Shown here: piece by piece, positions 1 through 12,540 of the stretch
Layout: the number at the start of each line of letters is the position of its first letter
How positions within the stretch are numbered: position 1 is the first letter of the stretch
Assembly (NCBI GenBank): GCA_027605045.1
Contig: JAQFWX010000010.1
Coordinates: forward strand, 438,879 to 502,878
DNA: 64,000 nucleotides
Direction of reading: 5' to 3'
DNA from: Phallus indusiatus
Taxonomy: Eukaryota; Basidiomycota; Agaricomycetes; Phallales; Phallaceae
Translations under genes and position numbers: made by a program
The notes under the pieces: model-generated
What the model saw: only the letters and a program-made list of their open reading frames with translations
The model's database searches: none
Told to the model about the DNA's origin: nothing

Positions 1-1558
1 ATGACTCTGATAAAGCATTTAAATAAAGCATATTCACGTAGAAAATGATCCATTGAGCTACCTTGTTCTTGTCCACACTCATCACCGGTATCGTCTGAAT
101 GCACACATGACTCCGAATGAGTCGGTGTCAGCATCATCGGAATCGTTCGCATCGACTTCTTGCTGAGCACAAGAATAAACATTATACTAGGATTCATATG
201 GGTATCGACGTGCTTAATGTTAAGCTCAATGGAAAGAGGAATTGTTGGATTTTATTAGTTCGGGCTATATTAAGTACAATATATATTACATAATAAATTG
301 AGCTTTTGTCCTCCACCCATTTGTGCTGTGTCGCGCTGTATCGTGTGTGCCGTGTTGTATCGTGTTAACGTCAAATTTACGATCTATTACGTCTATATCT
401 ACCCTATATACATCTTATATTCCAATAGGAATACTACTGTAGGAAGGCAAATAGGCAAACGATTCAAGACTGATTCATTGATGAAAATGTCCTTATATAA
501 AGGATCGTAGGATTTCAACCATAAAAGGGGGCTCACCATGCGTTGTACCATACCCGACATAAGCCCTGAAGTGCTTTATCAGGACCCCCTTTAGGACCTC
601 ACGCTAAACACCGATGCAAGAATTTCCGGAGGATGAGGCATTAGATTACCATGTATTGTCAATTTGTCTCATGATACCACAGCGCTAGCTGTCCAACTTC
701 TAAGTCGCCACACTGCTGCGAACACCAAGTTAACGTCTTAATACTTCAAAAAACGCGCATTGGGAGATTTTTAATAGAGCTTGACAATATAAACAAAAGG
801 GTAATACAGTGATATGAGCAAGATATGTGTAACTGGAGCACAGGTGACAGGAGGATAGAAGGTTGAGGGAGTTGAACGAGAACACGAAAGATTGGTGAAC
901 GATGATGAATGAAAATCAGCTCTCTACAAGCTAGAATTAAAAATAAATATGTATTTCATATTTTTAAGCATAAGAGGTTTACACATTTCAGCAACATTTT
1001 AGCGGAAGATATGAACAACATTGAACAATAACCGTAGCAAAGGTAAGCGCTAGGATACAACGATAGACGCCAGGATACCAAGTATCCGTGCCTGCAAGTA
1101 TCTTTTGCGCATTTTGACATGGGAAGGTGATGACATTTTGACATGGGAAGGTGATGATTTGACTCGTTTGATTTTAAGCGGACCGCTGGGCGCTAATGTT
1201 TGTTTTTTCTTTACTTTACTTTTTCTTTTTTGAAGAATAATCCCGTCATTCGTATTAAAGCTTTCGAAAATTGCCACCTCACGACGGCAAACTGGTGAGG
1301 AACAGCCTTCTTTTCTTAATATTCAAAAACACTTATCGACGTATTTTGACACGGTGTACGTCCTGGAGGCAGACCATCAATCAGAATTACCATCGGCCAC
1401 GTTTCCAAGGCGCGTGACGTGAAAGATTTGTGTAGTTTGTCCAATCTGGAAAAACCATCGACGGTGCGTTAATGATATTATCCAGGATGTCTAATGTCTG
1501 ATTTTTTCTTCTTTGTTCCTCTTAGAGGAAAAACGCGACGAGTGAGAACATAGGTGCC
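1..1558. other. Intergenic, no gene recognised
   Basis: AT-rich DNA with only short ORFs of non-coding appearance. It contains one 24-bp tandem duplication, listed separately. From about 1350 to 1463 the frame is open and ends in a GT donor (1464). A following AG acceptor near 1525 would join it in frame to the first coiled-coil gene, so a 5' exon of that gene may lie here. I see no ATG in that stretch. Confidence 0.5.
1110..1157. repeat. 24-bp direct tandem repeat, two copies
   Basis: The unit CATTTTGACATGGGAAGG plus GTGATGA occurs twice head to tail (1110-1133 and 1134-1157) without a mismatch. It lies in non-coding DNA upstream of the first coiled-coil gene. No function is evident. Confidence 0.8.
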
Positions 1559-2089
1559 ATGAAATCTGACGAAAACTCAACTCCAACCGTGAATGAAAGT
1601 CAGCCTAAAGAGGTTACGACTACTACGCCCTCAAATGAGTGCTCATGTCGAATATGCACCCGATTGAGCTCAATATGGCATGAAAAGCCGGCGCCTCACG
1701 CTACTTGTGATGGTGGATCGCAAACCCAAGCGCAACCCGAAAGAGCCCCAGAAAAGAACAATAGACATCCTGATATCTCACCAGGGCACGCAGAAAGTAT
1801 GCCTGAATGCCCGACACCGAAAAGGACGAAAGCTTCAAACAGCGGCTATGCCAGTGGAGTCGACTCTCATACGCTTCATGATGTGGAATCGTTTGGTGAT
1901 ACTCTTCGAGAAGCCCGCGATTCGTTGACGAAGTTGTTGAACCGTGTCAACCAGCTTGACTTTGAAGAACGGCGTCTGAAAATTGAGGAACGGAAGTTGT
2001 TGGCTCAGGAGAGGTGTGCGGCTGCTTTGGAGACGTTGGCGCAAGGGAGCTTAGAGTTTCTTGCAAGAAATTCGGATGTGTTTCAATGA
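1559..2089 (+). CDS. Charged coiled-coil protein, tandem family member 1
   Basis: A 176-residue ORF from ATG to TGA that I do not recognise as a known family. The N-terminal half is polar, with a small Cys cluster (CSCRIC) and a basic patch (PKRTKAS). Residues from about 115 form a charged amphipathic helix containing LDFEERRLKIEERKL, then QERCAAALETLAQGS. The same C-terminal pattern recurs in the next two genes, so this is one of three tandem relatives. The frame is also open upstream of this ATG to an AG acceptor near 1525, and the matching position in members 2 and 3 is an intron boundary, so the true start may be in an upstream exon. Nuclear or scaffold roles are possible but not shown. 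Confidence 0.6.
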   Translation: MKSDENSTPTVNESQPKEVTTTTPSNECSCRICTRLSSIWHEKPAPHATCDGGSQTQAQPERAPEKNNRHPDISPGHAESMPECPTPKRTKASNSGYASGVDSHTLHDVESFGDTLREARDSLTKLLNRVNQLDFEERRLKIEERKLLAQERCAAALETLAQGSLEFLARNSDVFQ

Positions 2090-2697
2090 ATCCAAGGTCA
2101 ATTATCTGTACCGTCTACCTTAAAATTAAAAAGAAGCGTGCGAGTGATACTGTCTGCTAGATGTATTGATGATTCTAATTTCTCTTTCAAACGACTCGGA
2201 AAATCCGTATTTAACACGAAGTTATTTTATTGCGCAACGGCTGGACTTGGATGTACATATAAAACGGGATTTGCATCTTTATGAAAGATTTCTCCAGTGA
2301 GACCTGTGGCCTTTTGCGCGCCGCGGTCGTAGGTAGGCCAACAAGTATTTTAGCTATATAGTTCAAAAGTAGTTGATTTTTACAAATAGTCTCTTTTTAC
2401 ACCCTCCTCGAATTCTTTTCAGTTACTTCAATATACGTAATTGTTGTTGTGTGAATTTGAAACGCCCACTTTTGCTCCATTCTTTGATCTCTTGGTAAGC
2501 ACTTGATATTCTGACTCTTGATATAAAACGTGGTCTACTCTGAGCGCTGACGGTTTTCTCAAATAAACAGCCTTGTCTCGTCGTCCATATTCACTCGACG
2601 ATTTTTTGGATAACGCTACATCGCACTCGACGACCTCAAAGCGTTTATGGATTCTGGTACACAGGAACCATTTCTTAGTACTGTATGACACTTTTCG
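2090..2697. other. Intergenic
   Basis: Spacer between members 1 and 2 of the coiled-coil family. Only short ORFs on the opposite strand. No repeat or RNA gene seen. Confidence 0.5.
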
Positions 2698-3481
2698 ATG
2701 TATATCGATTTTATCCTGACAGCAGGTGATAATTCGAAGCCGCAGGACACGGTTCGCAAGTTGAGGCTGGAGGATGTGATAGATTCGTTTGCTTTATTCA
2801 ATGCGGGAGGATCAATGACGGTGAGTTAATGATAAAAAATGTTCAGGTCTCATTTTTGTCCTAAAAAGATGATACAAGACGAGCGAGCAGAAAGGTTTAA
2901 CTATTAAATCTGACGGAAACGCGAACATTTCAACCCTGAAAAAAGGTCAGTCTGGAAGGATTACGACTACTATGCTGTCCGAGTCAGATGTTAACGTTTA
3001 ATGGTCATGTTACCTAGGTTCTAAAAAACGTGAAAAGCCTTTTACTGTTATTGGTCAAACGAAAACGCAATTTGAAGCTCAACTCAAAAAAGACTCGGGA
3101 TCCCACTGGAAGAAAAGACCTCGTCGTATTGATGCAGAACTCTCAGAAAGTGAATTCTCGATACCCAAAAGGGCAAGAACTGTGAACACTGATGGCGGAA
3201 TTGATTATGGTTCCGCTGTTGACGTTGGATCATCTGGATCTGAAGACTCGGACGTGATTCGAGAAGCTCGGAAATTGTTGGAGAAGATGTCGAACAGTCT
3301 AGATCAGCTTGACTTGGAGAAACGACATCTGAGAGTTAAACAGCAGAAACTGTTGACTCAGGAGAGGTGTGCGGTTGCTTTGGAAAGGTGTGCTACTGCT
3401 TTGGAGACGTTGGAGCAAAGAAGTTCGGAGTTTTTGGGGAGAAATTCAGCTTCAGATGTATTTTCTCGACTCGAGAAATAA
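2698..3481 (+). pseudogene. Charged coiled-coil family member 2, broken
   Basis: The reconstruction is exon 1 at 2698-2820 (ATG, 41 codons), an intron at 2821-2878 (GTGAGT...AAG), then a frame from 2879 to 3481. The second exon starts TSEQKGLTIKSDGNA, which aligns with TSENIGAMKSDENS of member 1, so the two are paralogous. The frame is interrupted by TAA at 2999-3001. After it the frame continues with the family signature, LDQLDLEKRHLRVKQQKLL then QERCAVALE, and ends at 3479-3481. Either the gene is dead or a downstream start gives a short protein of about 99 residues. The duplicated QERCA(V/T)ALE heptads are typical of the family. Confidence 0.5.
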
Positions 3482-4195
3482 CTGCCAAAGGAAAGAGTAT
3501 ACAACTACTATTTTTTGCTAGTTTTTCTGAAGGAGCTGACAGTGTTTTGTCGGTTATGAATAATTCATGATGTTTGGGGCGGGTACCGGTATTCACACTT
3601 AAACACCTCAAATCTGAGATTATTACGTGTAACTAAAAAGACGTAACGAGTGAAATGAAATTTATGTATGTAAAACGCCGGGCGTGCGACGTTTTTGAAA
3701 AATCTTCCGTGAGATCTGTCCAGGTGGCTTTTAAGCGGGTGTAAGAGATCTGAAACCTCTTTTTTTTTCTCGCCGCTCAGCGCCCGTCAATGTCGTGTAC
3801 TCTTCATCTCTTCTTTTTGATATACACGGCGGAAATCAAAGATTTTAGATAAGATCTGTATGGCGCGGAAAAAAAGAAGGGGAACGGGGGTTGTTCTTTA
3901 TTGTTCTATGCCATCGTCTAATTTCCATAAGGATGTTGTTGTGGAGATGAAACCTGACGAATTGAACATTATTTTTTTCTTTTGATAAAAAAGAAGCAGA
4001 AGAATCAGAACACGTCTCCATTACACCTTGACTGGCACGAGGCAGACAAACAGGCACGTTTGACATCTCACGTAGCCTATATAAATATTCATGAGGGCGT
4101 ATATACGAAACCTCCAAAAACGTAGCATTCTCCGTAATTTTTTTTTCTTGCATTTACGTCACGGGTACTATAGTCTCAGTAACCTTCCATTCAAT
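3482..4195. other. Intergenic
   Basis: Spacer between members 2 and 3 of the coiled-coil family, rich in T and A tracts. Nothing else recognised. Confidence 0.5.
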
Positions 4196-5163
4196 ATGCT
4201 CCCAAGTTCGAATTTTACGCCAGATGCTGAAGTCGGAGATGAAGAACAAGACCAGTCTTTTAGAGAACACTATTATACGAGACAGAGAAGGAGAAAAGAG
4301 CTGGATCCTCGGCCGACTCGGAGCGATAAGCGACGAGCGGCGGAGAATGTGATTCGTGAAAAGAGAGCGAAAGAGAAAATAAAAGATGGAAAGACAAAGG
4401 TTAGGGAAGAATTAGATAAAAGGAGTCGAGAAAATAAAAAGTGTCTTTCTGATAAGCAGGAAGACCAGATGGAAGGGCGAAAGCTGAGAAAGACTCAGTC
4501 TCGGCCCGTTCAAAAAAAGCTGCCAGCGTTATATCCGGTGAGTAAAAGCACTTCAATAAACTATGTTTCGATAATCAAAGTTCTCGATAGGCATCTTTCG
4601 ATGAAGACAGCGAATCTCATATTGAAAACACTCAATCGATTGGAAAGACAGGCCCGGGAGAGTCTAGTACCATTGACAAGAGCACAATAGGCGTCGCGGC
4701 ACCAACTGACGAAGCACTCCCAACTACGCCACAACTCGATGCCTCTCAGAAATCTGAAGGATCCAAATCTAAAGCACAACGCTCGTCTCCCGTTAAGAAA
4801 CGAAAAAGAGCAGAATCATCGAACGACTCTGTTCCCTCCCAGCAAAGCCTTCGAGTCGACTCCATAACCACAACACTGCAAACGACGACACCTGAGACGA
4901 GAAGAAACAAAAAAGACGATGAAGACACGCCTAAACCTACCTCCAGCGGAAAAGACGTCTTAGTCGATTATAACGATTCCGACTCTGAAGACTCTTTAGA
5001 GAAGGTGGTGCGCGAAACTCGGCGATACCTAACATTAGCGTTAAATAATATTGAAAAAATCGATTTCGAGGAACGGCGTCTTAGGAACGAAGAACGGAAA
5101 CTATCGTTGGAAGAACGTCGTATAATCGCACTGGAGAATCTGACCAAAGGGAGCTCTAAATGA
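4196..5163 (+). CDS. Charged coiled-coil protein, tandem family member 3
   Basis: Two exons, 4196-4537 and 4591-5163, with a 53-bp intron (GTGAGT...ATAG), give about 304 residues. The first exon is highly basic and helical (YYTRQRRRKELDPRPTRSDK, then many K/R/E). The second is Ser/Thr-rich with a basic cluster (KKRKRAE) that resembles a nuclear-localisation signal. It ends with the family signature: IDFEERRLRNEERKL at about residues 273-287, then ENLTKGSSK. The frame is open for 35 codons further upstream to an ATG at 4091; I prefer 4196 because the upstream part is not charged like the rest. This is the longest and most intact of the three relatives. No enzymatic motif is visible. Confidence 0.65.
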
Positions 5164-5534
5164 TTACTTTTTACTCGTTTACAGTTAAAGTCAACTCTTG
5201 CTTAAATTTGTATTTCCGTCCAACAATATTGTCAGCTGAATATATATAGAGTGGTGTGTATCGTTTAGCTCTGGTGAAGCACATGGATCAGCGTCTCATG
5301 GCGTCGATCAACGGCTTCTGCCTTTCCATAAGTTTATGGTTATTTGCAATTTTATATTCAACTGGTAAAAAATTAGAGCACATGTCATATATAGTCTGAA
5401 TCAGGTATAAGGTAAAGAAGATAGGAACAGAACTAATTCAAGGAAGGTTAATAATATGAAAATCAATGAATGGTTGATGCCGCAGTGTTGTTATTAACAT
5501 TATTTCAGCGATTGTTAGGCTTGTGGAACGCACT
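5164..5534. other. Intergenic, convergent 3' regions
   Basis: Short AT-rich spacer between the plus-strand coiled-coil gene and the minus-strand F-box-like gene. Nothing else seen. Confidence 0.5.
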
Positions 5535-7259
5535 CTAGTGATTATAATGGTGTAATTTTAAGAATTGAACAATACTTTCATTGTTGATGGATTGCTTCGT
5601 CAACTTTCGAGTCTCCACGTAAAACCGTATCATATGGTCATGAATCAGGTGACCATACATCAAATCTTGGAATATGACAGACACAGGATGATCGCTAATA
5701 GCTAAGCAAAGAGAAGCAACCGCTCCTATCAAGTCGGATGTAAACGTTCGGCATCCAAAGTTGATGAATTCAAGACAAGGGAAGAATACTCCGTTCTGTC
5801 GTACATTTCTTGTGAGCTCCCGATGAGCCTCAAGATATAACGAGAAATCGCCTTTGGTTTCAGTAAGATACGATGGTAGATATGCACTAGGTAAAGTGCC
5901 ACTGATTGGATGTATACTCCTTTCTTCACGAACATTAAACCCGATACAGATGGTGTTTGGAGCATATTCTGCGTACGCAGACAACACTTCATTGAGACCA
6001 AAAGGTTCGACGTTGAAAAGTTGCACTGTTTTCCAACCTTCGGAGCCACCACAGCTCTTGAGGAACTCGGTCAAATTTCCCAAAGTCATCTCCGCCTGTA
6101 GACAGCACAATGACAAAGAGTCGAGTTTCTTACATTTCAATGGCAAGGATTGGATTGAAGACCATTGGACGGTGTAAGTTTGCCGGCCCCTGAAGTTTCC
6201 GAGAATTAACCTCTGTAGATTAGGGCAGACCGTTGGAAGTCGCGTAAGAAAAGAATCCATGTCTATTTCAACCTCCTCGATGCGCCAGGCTAGGTGGGTA
6301 AGTGCCGGGAGGTATAGTTGACGGAAACAATTAAGCATGGAAAATTGGTGTACGAATGGCTCCAACGCGTAAATCTCGAGGTATTCCAGGCGTGTCAATT
6401 CAAGCGGCGAGTCGCGAGTCCTATTACTGGCACCAACAACGCGATTTGTTATAAGACCCAGTGTGTCGTAGTCTGGATCAATAATTTCTAACAATTCCAG
6501 GTTATCAATCCCTAAAAGACACAGAACTGTCATTTGTGCGAACTGGGTCCCAGAAAGCCTTACACGACGTAATGTTGGTGCAAATTTTGTCAAGAGCTCG
6601 TGAAGCGGGGTTAAATGGTCCAGCTTGGCAGGATTTCTTTTGTAGTCGATAAAGAGCGTCTGTAAACGTGATAGCCGTGCTATCAACAAGTTGCAAAAAT
6701 TGGAAAACCAGATGGGTTTAGTTTTGGCCTTTGCGAGGAGGCTGATGGAATGAACGTTCGGTGTGATCAAAGCGTCAAGGACTTGTATCTCGATTCGAGC
6801 TCCTTCGGATACCCACGTTAGACCTTGGCAGGCAGGAAATAGATAACCGGATTCGTCAAAATTCTTCGGCAAGCTCGAGCGAGACTTGATAGCTTGGAAA
6901 AGAGCAGTAGAATCGGTATGTACCGCATTAAGACCATGAATATGCCAAGAGTACGAGTAAAACCGCTTCCATTTGTGAATATCGACAGAATCATTAGAAT
7001 TCTATGAACACGCTCAATCTTTGAGAAAACGACGCGGTAAAACGTGGCGAAAAATCGAACTCACATAAGGACTTGTTCCAAAAGTTTCAACGGTGCCGAG
7101 AAGCCTCAACGCGTCACGAAGCTTGACTTTTCCCCAAAGGTGGCATTTAGATGCGCTGAACCAAAGCTTGTTCACCCGAATAGTGGAGGATAAATCGGTT
7201 ACGGAGAGCCAGGAGGCTATACCGTCAACTATGTCGTAGGTTTCTAAAGCGCGTTGCAT
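5535..7259 (-). CDS. F-box-like / LRR-type protein, copy 1
   Basis: Two exons on the minus strand: 7259-7065 and 7001-5535, with a 63-bp intron (GTGAGT...ATAG), give 553 residues. The first exon encodes ETYDIVDGIASWLSVTDLSS and TIRVNKLWFSASKCHLWGKV, the pattern of an F-box (hydrophobic helix, L-S-x-x-D-L, then V-N-K-x-W-F). The second exon is Leu-rich, with irregular repeats (LSRLQTLFI, PNLQRLILGNF, KKLDSLSLCCL) like the degenerate LRR regions of Agaricomycete F-box proteins. Such proteins usually recruit substrates to SCF ubiquitin ligases; that role is inferred from the family. The start was chosen because the F-box begins there and matches copy 2. No break seen. Confidence 0.75.
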
Positions 7260-10145
7260 TGAGGTCACTGTTGGTGAAAGTGGAGTGAAGGAGCAAACTA
7301 TAAGTCGAAGGTGGTCGTGAATTTTTGGCTTAAAAACTAACGGAGGATTAAGTCGGCTGATCCGACCGAAGCAATGGCCCTTTGCGCTTTGAGGAGATGG
7401 ACGTTCGCGTGGACGAACATTCGGTCGTCCTAGGACAATAATCGCTCCCACTAGTGGGACTCACCCAAAGCCTCATTGATTATTCTTGAACCGAGTCACT
7501 GGTGTACGATCGTCCAACTGCACACTGCAACACACATCAGTTATGATTGAGATACAAATCGACACTAAAATAGTGACGTCACTATGTTTTTACTTACATT
7601 TTTCTCCTCATGTCATAGATGCGGTCCCAGCAACCTGTTCAACTCCCACGACCTAGCTGGGTTTTCAATAGCCATGGAATGAATCTTTTTTGCTTGATAC
7701 TGAGCCGTCGTTCAAAGACACTCTGAAATTTGAGCCAAAGGAAAATTTAACTTGAGCTCCGGAGCGTCGGCTACGAACGGGCTTACGAACCAGCAAATAG
7801 TCGCGGTAGTGGGCGACATGACCTCGAAGGTTGAAACGTTGAACGCTTACCCAAGCTTTCAATCTCTAAAGACCAAATAAATGTAAGAGACGAGTTGCAA
7901 TCCACGATGTTTTCAATCATTTCGTCATCGCCCTAGCGTTCTCCCGCGATCGATGGCGACACAGATAAGTCCCGAGGTCAGGGATATCCATCCACTTAGA
8001 ATACAACGACTACACGGCCTGGAGTCTCCCAATACCTCTTGAGGAATCTTAGGGGGACTTACGGAGTTCCAACGGAGTTCAATCAATGTGCGCACATAAA
8101 CCTAACATAACGATCGTTCAACTTGTTTAATGTATTAATTATTCAATACCTACTTATTTGATATCACAATATCAAACGAAGCTCCGTAGACGACAATCAT
8201 TATGTATTCCGTCAAGGGATTTCAGATCAAATCCAACATCTTGTGCATCGTATTGCGCTCCCATACATCCGATAGGCACCAATACGAATTTACAGTCTGC
8301 AGTCCTTATTTAAAAATGTCATCATTGGTAACATATGTGAGCGAGATGATACTGTTGTACATATACCTGTTTTTTTTTAAAAAAACCCATGCATATTTTT
8401 TTACCTTCTCCCACGTGTGATTAGAAGCAGAATGCGCTAAGCCACAGTTATCTTGGGTCTTTGCCACAGTGACCTTTTTTGATTTTTCCAAACATTCACC
8501 CAACTAAAATTTGGCTGCGAATTGTTCGATTTCATTATTCACTTGGTGTTTTGCTTCGAATGCGGTGATGTTGGAGGGCTGAGGCGTTTAAGTTGGAGCC
8601 GTAAGGGCCAGCAGTTAAACAGGTACAGGTGGTACAACGGTGTGCGCTTCCGTGCAAACGACAGAAACTTGCCTTTTTTTTCAGAGCTTTCTGTTGTATT
8701 TTGAATCTGTCATCGTGTTCGCAAAAAGTACCTCAGCAAACGGATGGCCACTGTCACTAACTGGCACGGCGTTCTAAGAAAATCTGACCAACCTGGGTTA
8801 CATAAGTATCGCAATTGAATTGGCCAATAGTCACGTACATATTTACAGGGAATAGTGCTACCCTCCAAGCCCCAAGCTTCAGCTTCAACCTCTCCGCCAT
8901 AGTATCTCACTCGTCATGCGGCTAATTCATTTCAACAAAACGGGCGGATGAATATGACGCAGATGCAGGATATATTGAATTCTTTGCAGTACACCTTTCG
9001 CTGTCGGTACCAATCTAAGACTGATCAATGCTAGAAGGCCGCCTAAATTACGCAGAAAAAGGTCTGTCAGCCATTCATGGAGGTAGAATCGCCACGTACA
9101 TTCTCATGAGTCCAACAGCGCCTAAACTGACTAGTACTGACTTGCCATCGCCTCTTTCAAATGAACCCACAGATAAACGGGCCACAGTGCGCAGTGCGCT
9201 TCCACTTAGAGCCATGCATAGCCCGCGCGTGTTTTGGTCTGCCGCTCAAACAGTGACGACGATCGCAAAAGGGAATCAGTACTGTCGCGGACGGTCCCTT
9301 CTCCTGAGAAACCAGCTAACAGTAAATATAAGACGACGTGAACATTTGAATTAGCATTGTCGATCCAGAAACTTCCACAAAAGCTTACCATGCGGGACGA
9401 CCTAACGTTACTGACCACCAGCCTGAAATGTGGTACGGTACATCTTCATACGGAGGTTAGCGTCACGGTGGGCCGTCAGAGGTGCAGATGCGACGGAATT
9501 GTGAAGTAAGGTCGGCATCAGGCTGTGAATAGACGAAAGCGATTTGTCAATATACACCCAATCTCAGCTGTCAACGAAACGTTCAGTTGGCACTCTATTT
9601 AACGAATGTGGAAACCGTGCTGACTCGGTGTTAGGTCGAAGATAGGTAGGAACAGCAGGGGTGGTGTACGGGATGTTGAGATGCATATGAGCATTGTGTG
9701 TGTAAGCCGAGAACGAACAAGACAAAAAAAAGGAGTTAGAGCGGAAAAGAGCGCGACGCGTGACATGAGCGTTACTTCGGGAATACCCGGGCATTCTTTC
9801 CTTTCTCCCTTTGACGACCATGATCCAACTATCATCTAGTCTCCAGCTCGACATGGTGAAAGGTTTTGAGCCGTTTAGATTTCCTGATCAGCTATGAAGC
9901 AATCTTAGAATCGTATGTTTCCACGCACACTAAACCCTTTTTTCATTCATATCAAGCTCATCCGACACATCTAAATGGTACGGGCTTTCATCGATGAAAG
10001 AGATAGAGGTTATTATAACAGAGTACGTGGAGAAGATATATTTTAGAAAATAATATACAGAGGTAGGAAAATTTCAAAAAAGGAGAGGATAGTGTCCCGT
10101 TTCGTGAGTACTAACTAGCCTACTAGTTCGTGATAAAACGCTTCT
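7260..10145. other. Long intergenic region
   Basis: Contains the likely promoter of F-box-like copy 1 just above 7260, then AT-rich DNA with scattered ORFs of 60-110 codons on both strands. None carries a recognisable motif or intron structure. No repeat or RNA gene recognised. Confidence 0.45.
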
Positions 10146-11875
10146 TCATCCTGCGGACATCGCAATCAAATTGTCCTCGGCAAATGTTTGCAGGAAACGA
10201 TGGGTTTTAAGCGTATAGGGACGCTGTGTTATCTTCACCGTCTCATTATAAAATCGAGCCATGTGCTCGTGAATTTTTTGGGTGTACTCTATACTGCCGG
10301 CGAAGGTTATCACTGGGTATTCGCTAATGCCCAATAGAAAGGAACCAAGCGCTCCCACTGAGTTCTCAGTGAGTACGTGATCTCCCATGTTGAGACCCTT
10401 CAAGAAGGGAAAGGAGATTCCATTTTGTTGCGTTAATTGTGTGAGGCTAGAATGAGCCTCGACATACGTGCCAAAATTGGCATCGTTTTCCTTCAAATAC
10501 GAAGGCAAGGATGCAGCGGATGTAGTACCGCTAAACGGTCGTATGCCCTCTTTGTCGTGAGCATGGAGACCAATAAAAACTATATTTTGCGCATGTCTTG
10601 CATATAAACCCAATGCGGTATTAAATTCGAAGTCTTCCACGCTGAACACTTGCAATGCTCTCCAACCACAAGGATCGTGACAACCCCTCAAAAGCTCCGT
10701 GAGATTATCTAACGTCATATCCACTTGTAAACAGCACAACGCCAGATAATTGAGTTTTTTACAGTTCAATAGCGACTGAACCGAATTCCATTTGACGGTG
10801 TATGTTTTTGGGGCCCTCAAGACTCCCAGCGCCAGCCGGTCTATGTTTGGGCATATACTTGGAATTTTCCTAAGAAACGACTCCAAATCGATGTCGACCA
10901 ATGGCATCTCCCAGGTTAGGTCGGCTAACGCAGGTAGAGAGAGTCGTGAAAGAAAGTTGAGCACGGTATGCTGGGGTACTAACGAGAGGAACCTGAGGTA
11001 TGTCAGAGATGTAAGCCTTATGGGTGGTGACTGATCACCGATAGTGTAGTCTATTGCTGGATACAACGCGTCATGTCTAAGACCTGGATTGCCGATGATC
11101 GAGCTTTGAAGGTTGGGCATCTCGGAGAGACACGCAGTTGTTTCAGGTCTGAACAAGGTACCAGAAATATCCACCAATGTCAAAGTAGATGAAAATTTCC
11201 TCAGGAGCTCGTAAAACGAAGTCAGATGGTTGAATTTCGTGCATTGTCGTTTGTAGAAGATGTACAGCCCGTTTAAACGCGATAGTTTGACAGTCAACAT
11301 CTTGCAAAACTCGAACAACCACACGCGTCTAGCTCGAGAAGTCAATGTGAGAAAGACGAAATCCACATGTGGGGTAATCAACGCTCGAAATAGTTGTATT
11401 TCGATTTGAGATCCTTTAGCGCGCCAAGCCAAGTCTCGACAGGCTGGGAAAAGAAAGCTTGTTCCGTCAGGATTCATGGGCCAGTTGTAGCAAGCTCCGA
11501 GAACGTGAAGAAGTGCGGTAGAATCGCTGTATTTTCCTTCGAGCATTTGAACATGGTGACGGTATAGTTCAAATCTTTCCCATTTGGAATCTTCGATATG
11601 TACAGTGGAGCTCTAGAAGGCGTGCGGCGTCAAACAAACTTGTATTTGAAAAGAGTGTGGGCGAGAGCGAGAATTACCTGGGGAATTTTGTTCAGTTTTT
11701 CAACGGGTCCAAGAAGCTCTAGCGCGTCACGAAGTTGGATACTTCTCCACAGAAAACGTTTCGAGGCTGTGAACCAAAGGTTGTTCACACGGACGGTGGC
11801 GTATAAGTCCTTTCTGGAAAGCCATGATGTGATTTTGACCACTATGTCGTAAGTTTCAACAGCACGTAGTTGCAT
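10146..11875 (-). CDS. F-box-like / LRR-type protein, copy 2
   Basis: Two exons on the minus strand, 11875-11678 and 11612-10146, with a 65-bp intron, give 554 residues. Exon 2 is exactly as long as exon 2 of copy 1 (1,467 nt) although the proteins are clearly diverged. The F-box region reads AVETYDIVVKITSWLSRKDL then ATVRVNNLWFTASKRFLW. After the intron both copies continue with K-W-x-R-F, an STAL motif and a conserved FPACxxLxW segment, then Leu-rich repeats (LNFLSRLSLPALADLTW, KKLNYLALCCLQ). It is a tandem paralog of copy 1 in the same orientation. The likely role is an SCF substrate adaptor, inferred. The frame is open throughout. Confidence 0.75.
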
Positions 11876-12540
11876 AATGAGTTTTTAAAGTATCGTGGAG
11901 AAGTGAGAGTGGTGTTGAATGTGCTTGTGGAGGGCTTTCTGTTCGGCTTATAAAAGATAATTGGTCCATTCGAGGGACTGTACAATGGACAGAAGAACTG
12001 GTCCTCTTGAATGTGGTCCAATCCTTGACGTTCATATTTGTTGTCCATAAACTTGATACCACCCCGAACCCCGATGGACCCCACAAATTTAATTGTTGTT
12101 TGTGTTCGTTGTCCTTGCATCACATGTACACCGATCTCTCTCTCGCTTCATAAAAAAAACTGTCAGTACTTGTGAATATTTTCGATGCAGAGTTATTGAA
12201 CGAGCCGACCTGTGCAAAAATCCACTCCATACAAATATTTGTTACCGTTAAGTCACGATAAACAAAAAACATCTCACTCCAACCCTACGATACTGAAACA
12301 ATTATGCAGTTACTCGGTGTAATCACCCACAACGAGCGTCGGACTGAAAGATAACCTGGCCGCAGTACTTGCATTATAGAGAGACTTCTATTTTTCATAC
12401 GCCAGAATTCTAGATAGAAGTTAGAAAAGGAGACAAGTTAACATGAGCGAGAACGAGTGTTCCGACATTCATCCCGGATAACCAACACAGCTTCTTGTAT
12501 TACCTAGTAGGTTTTTCTTGCGTGCTATCAGGAAACTGGC
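11876..12540. other. Upstream region of F-box-like copy 2
   Basis: Non-coding DNA between the start of F-box-like copy 2 and the decayed region that follows. No clear promoter element is visible. Nothing else recognised. Confidence 0.45.

Noticed and set aside
2999..3001. In-frame TAA explained by a small intron
   Set aside because: The only GT...AG pair around it would be about 28 bp, shorter than any other intron in the window.
9028..9354. 108-codon plus-strand ORF starting at ATG
   Set aside because: No recognisable motif and no homologous copy in the window; chance ORFs of this size are expected here.
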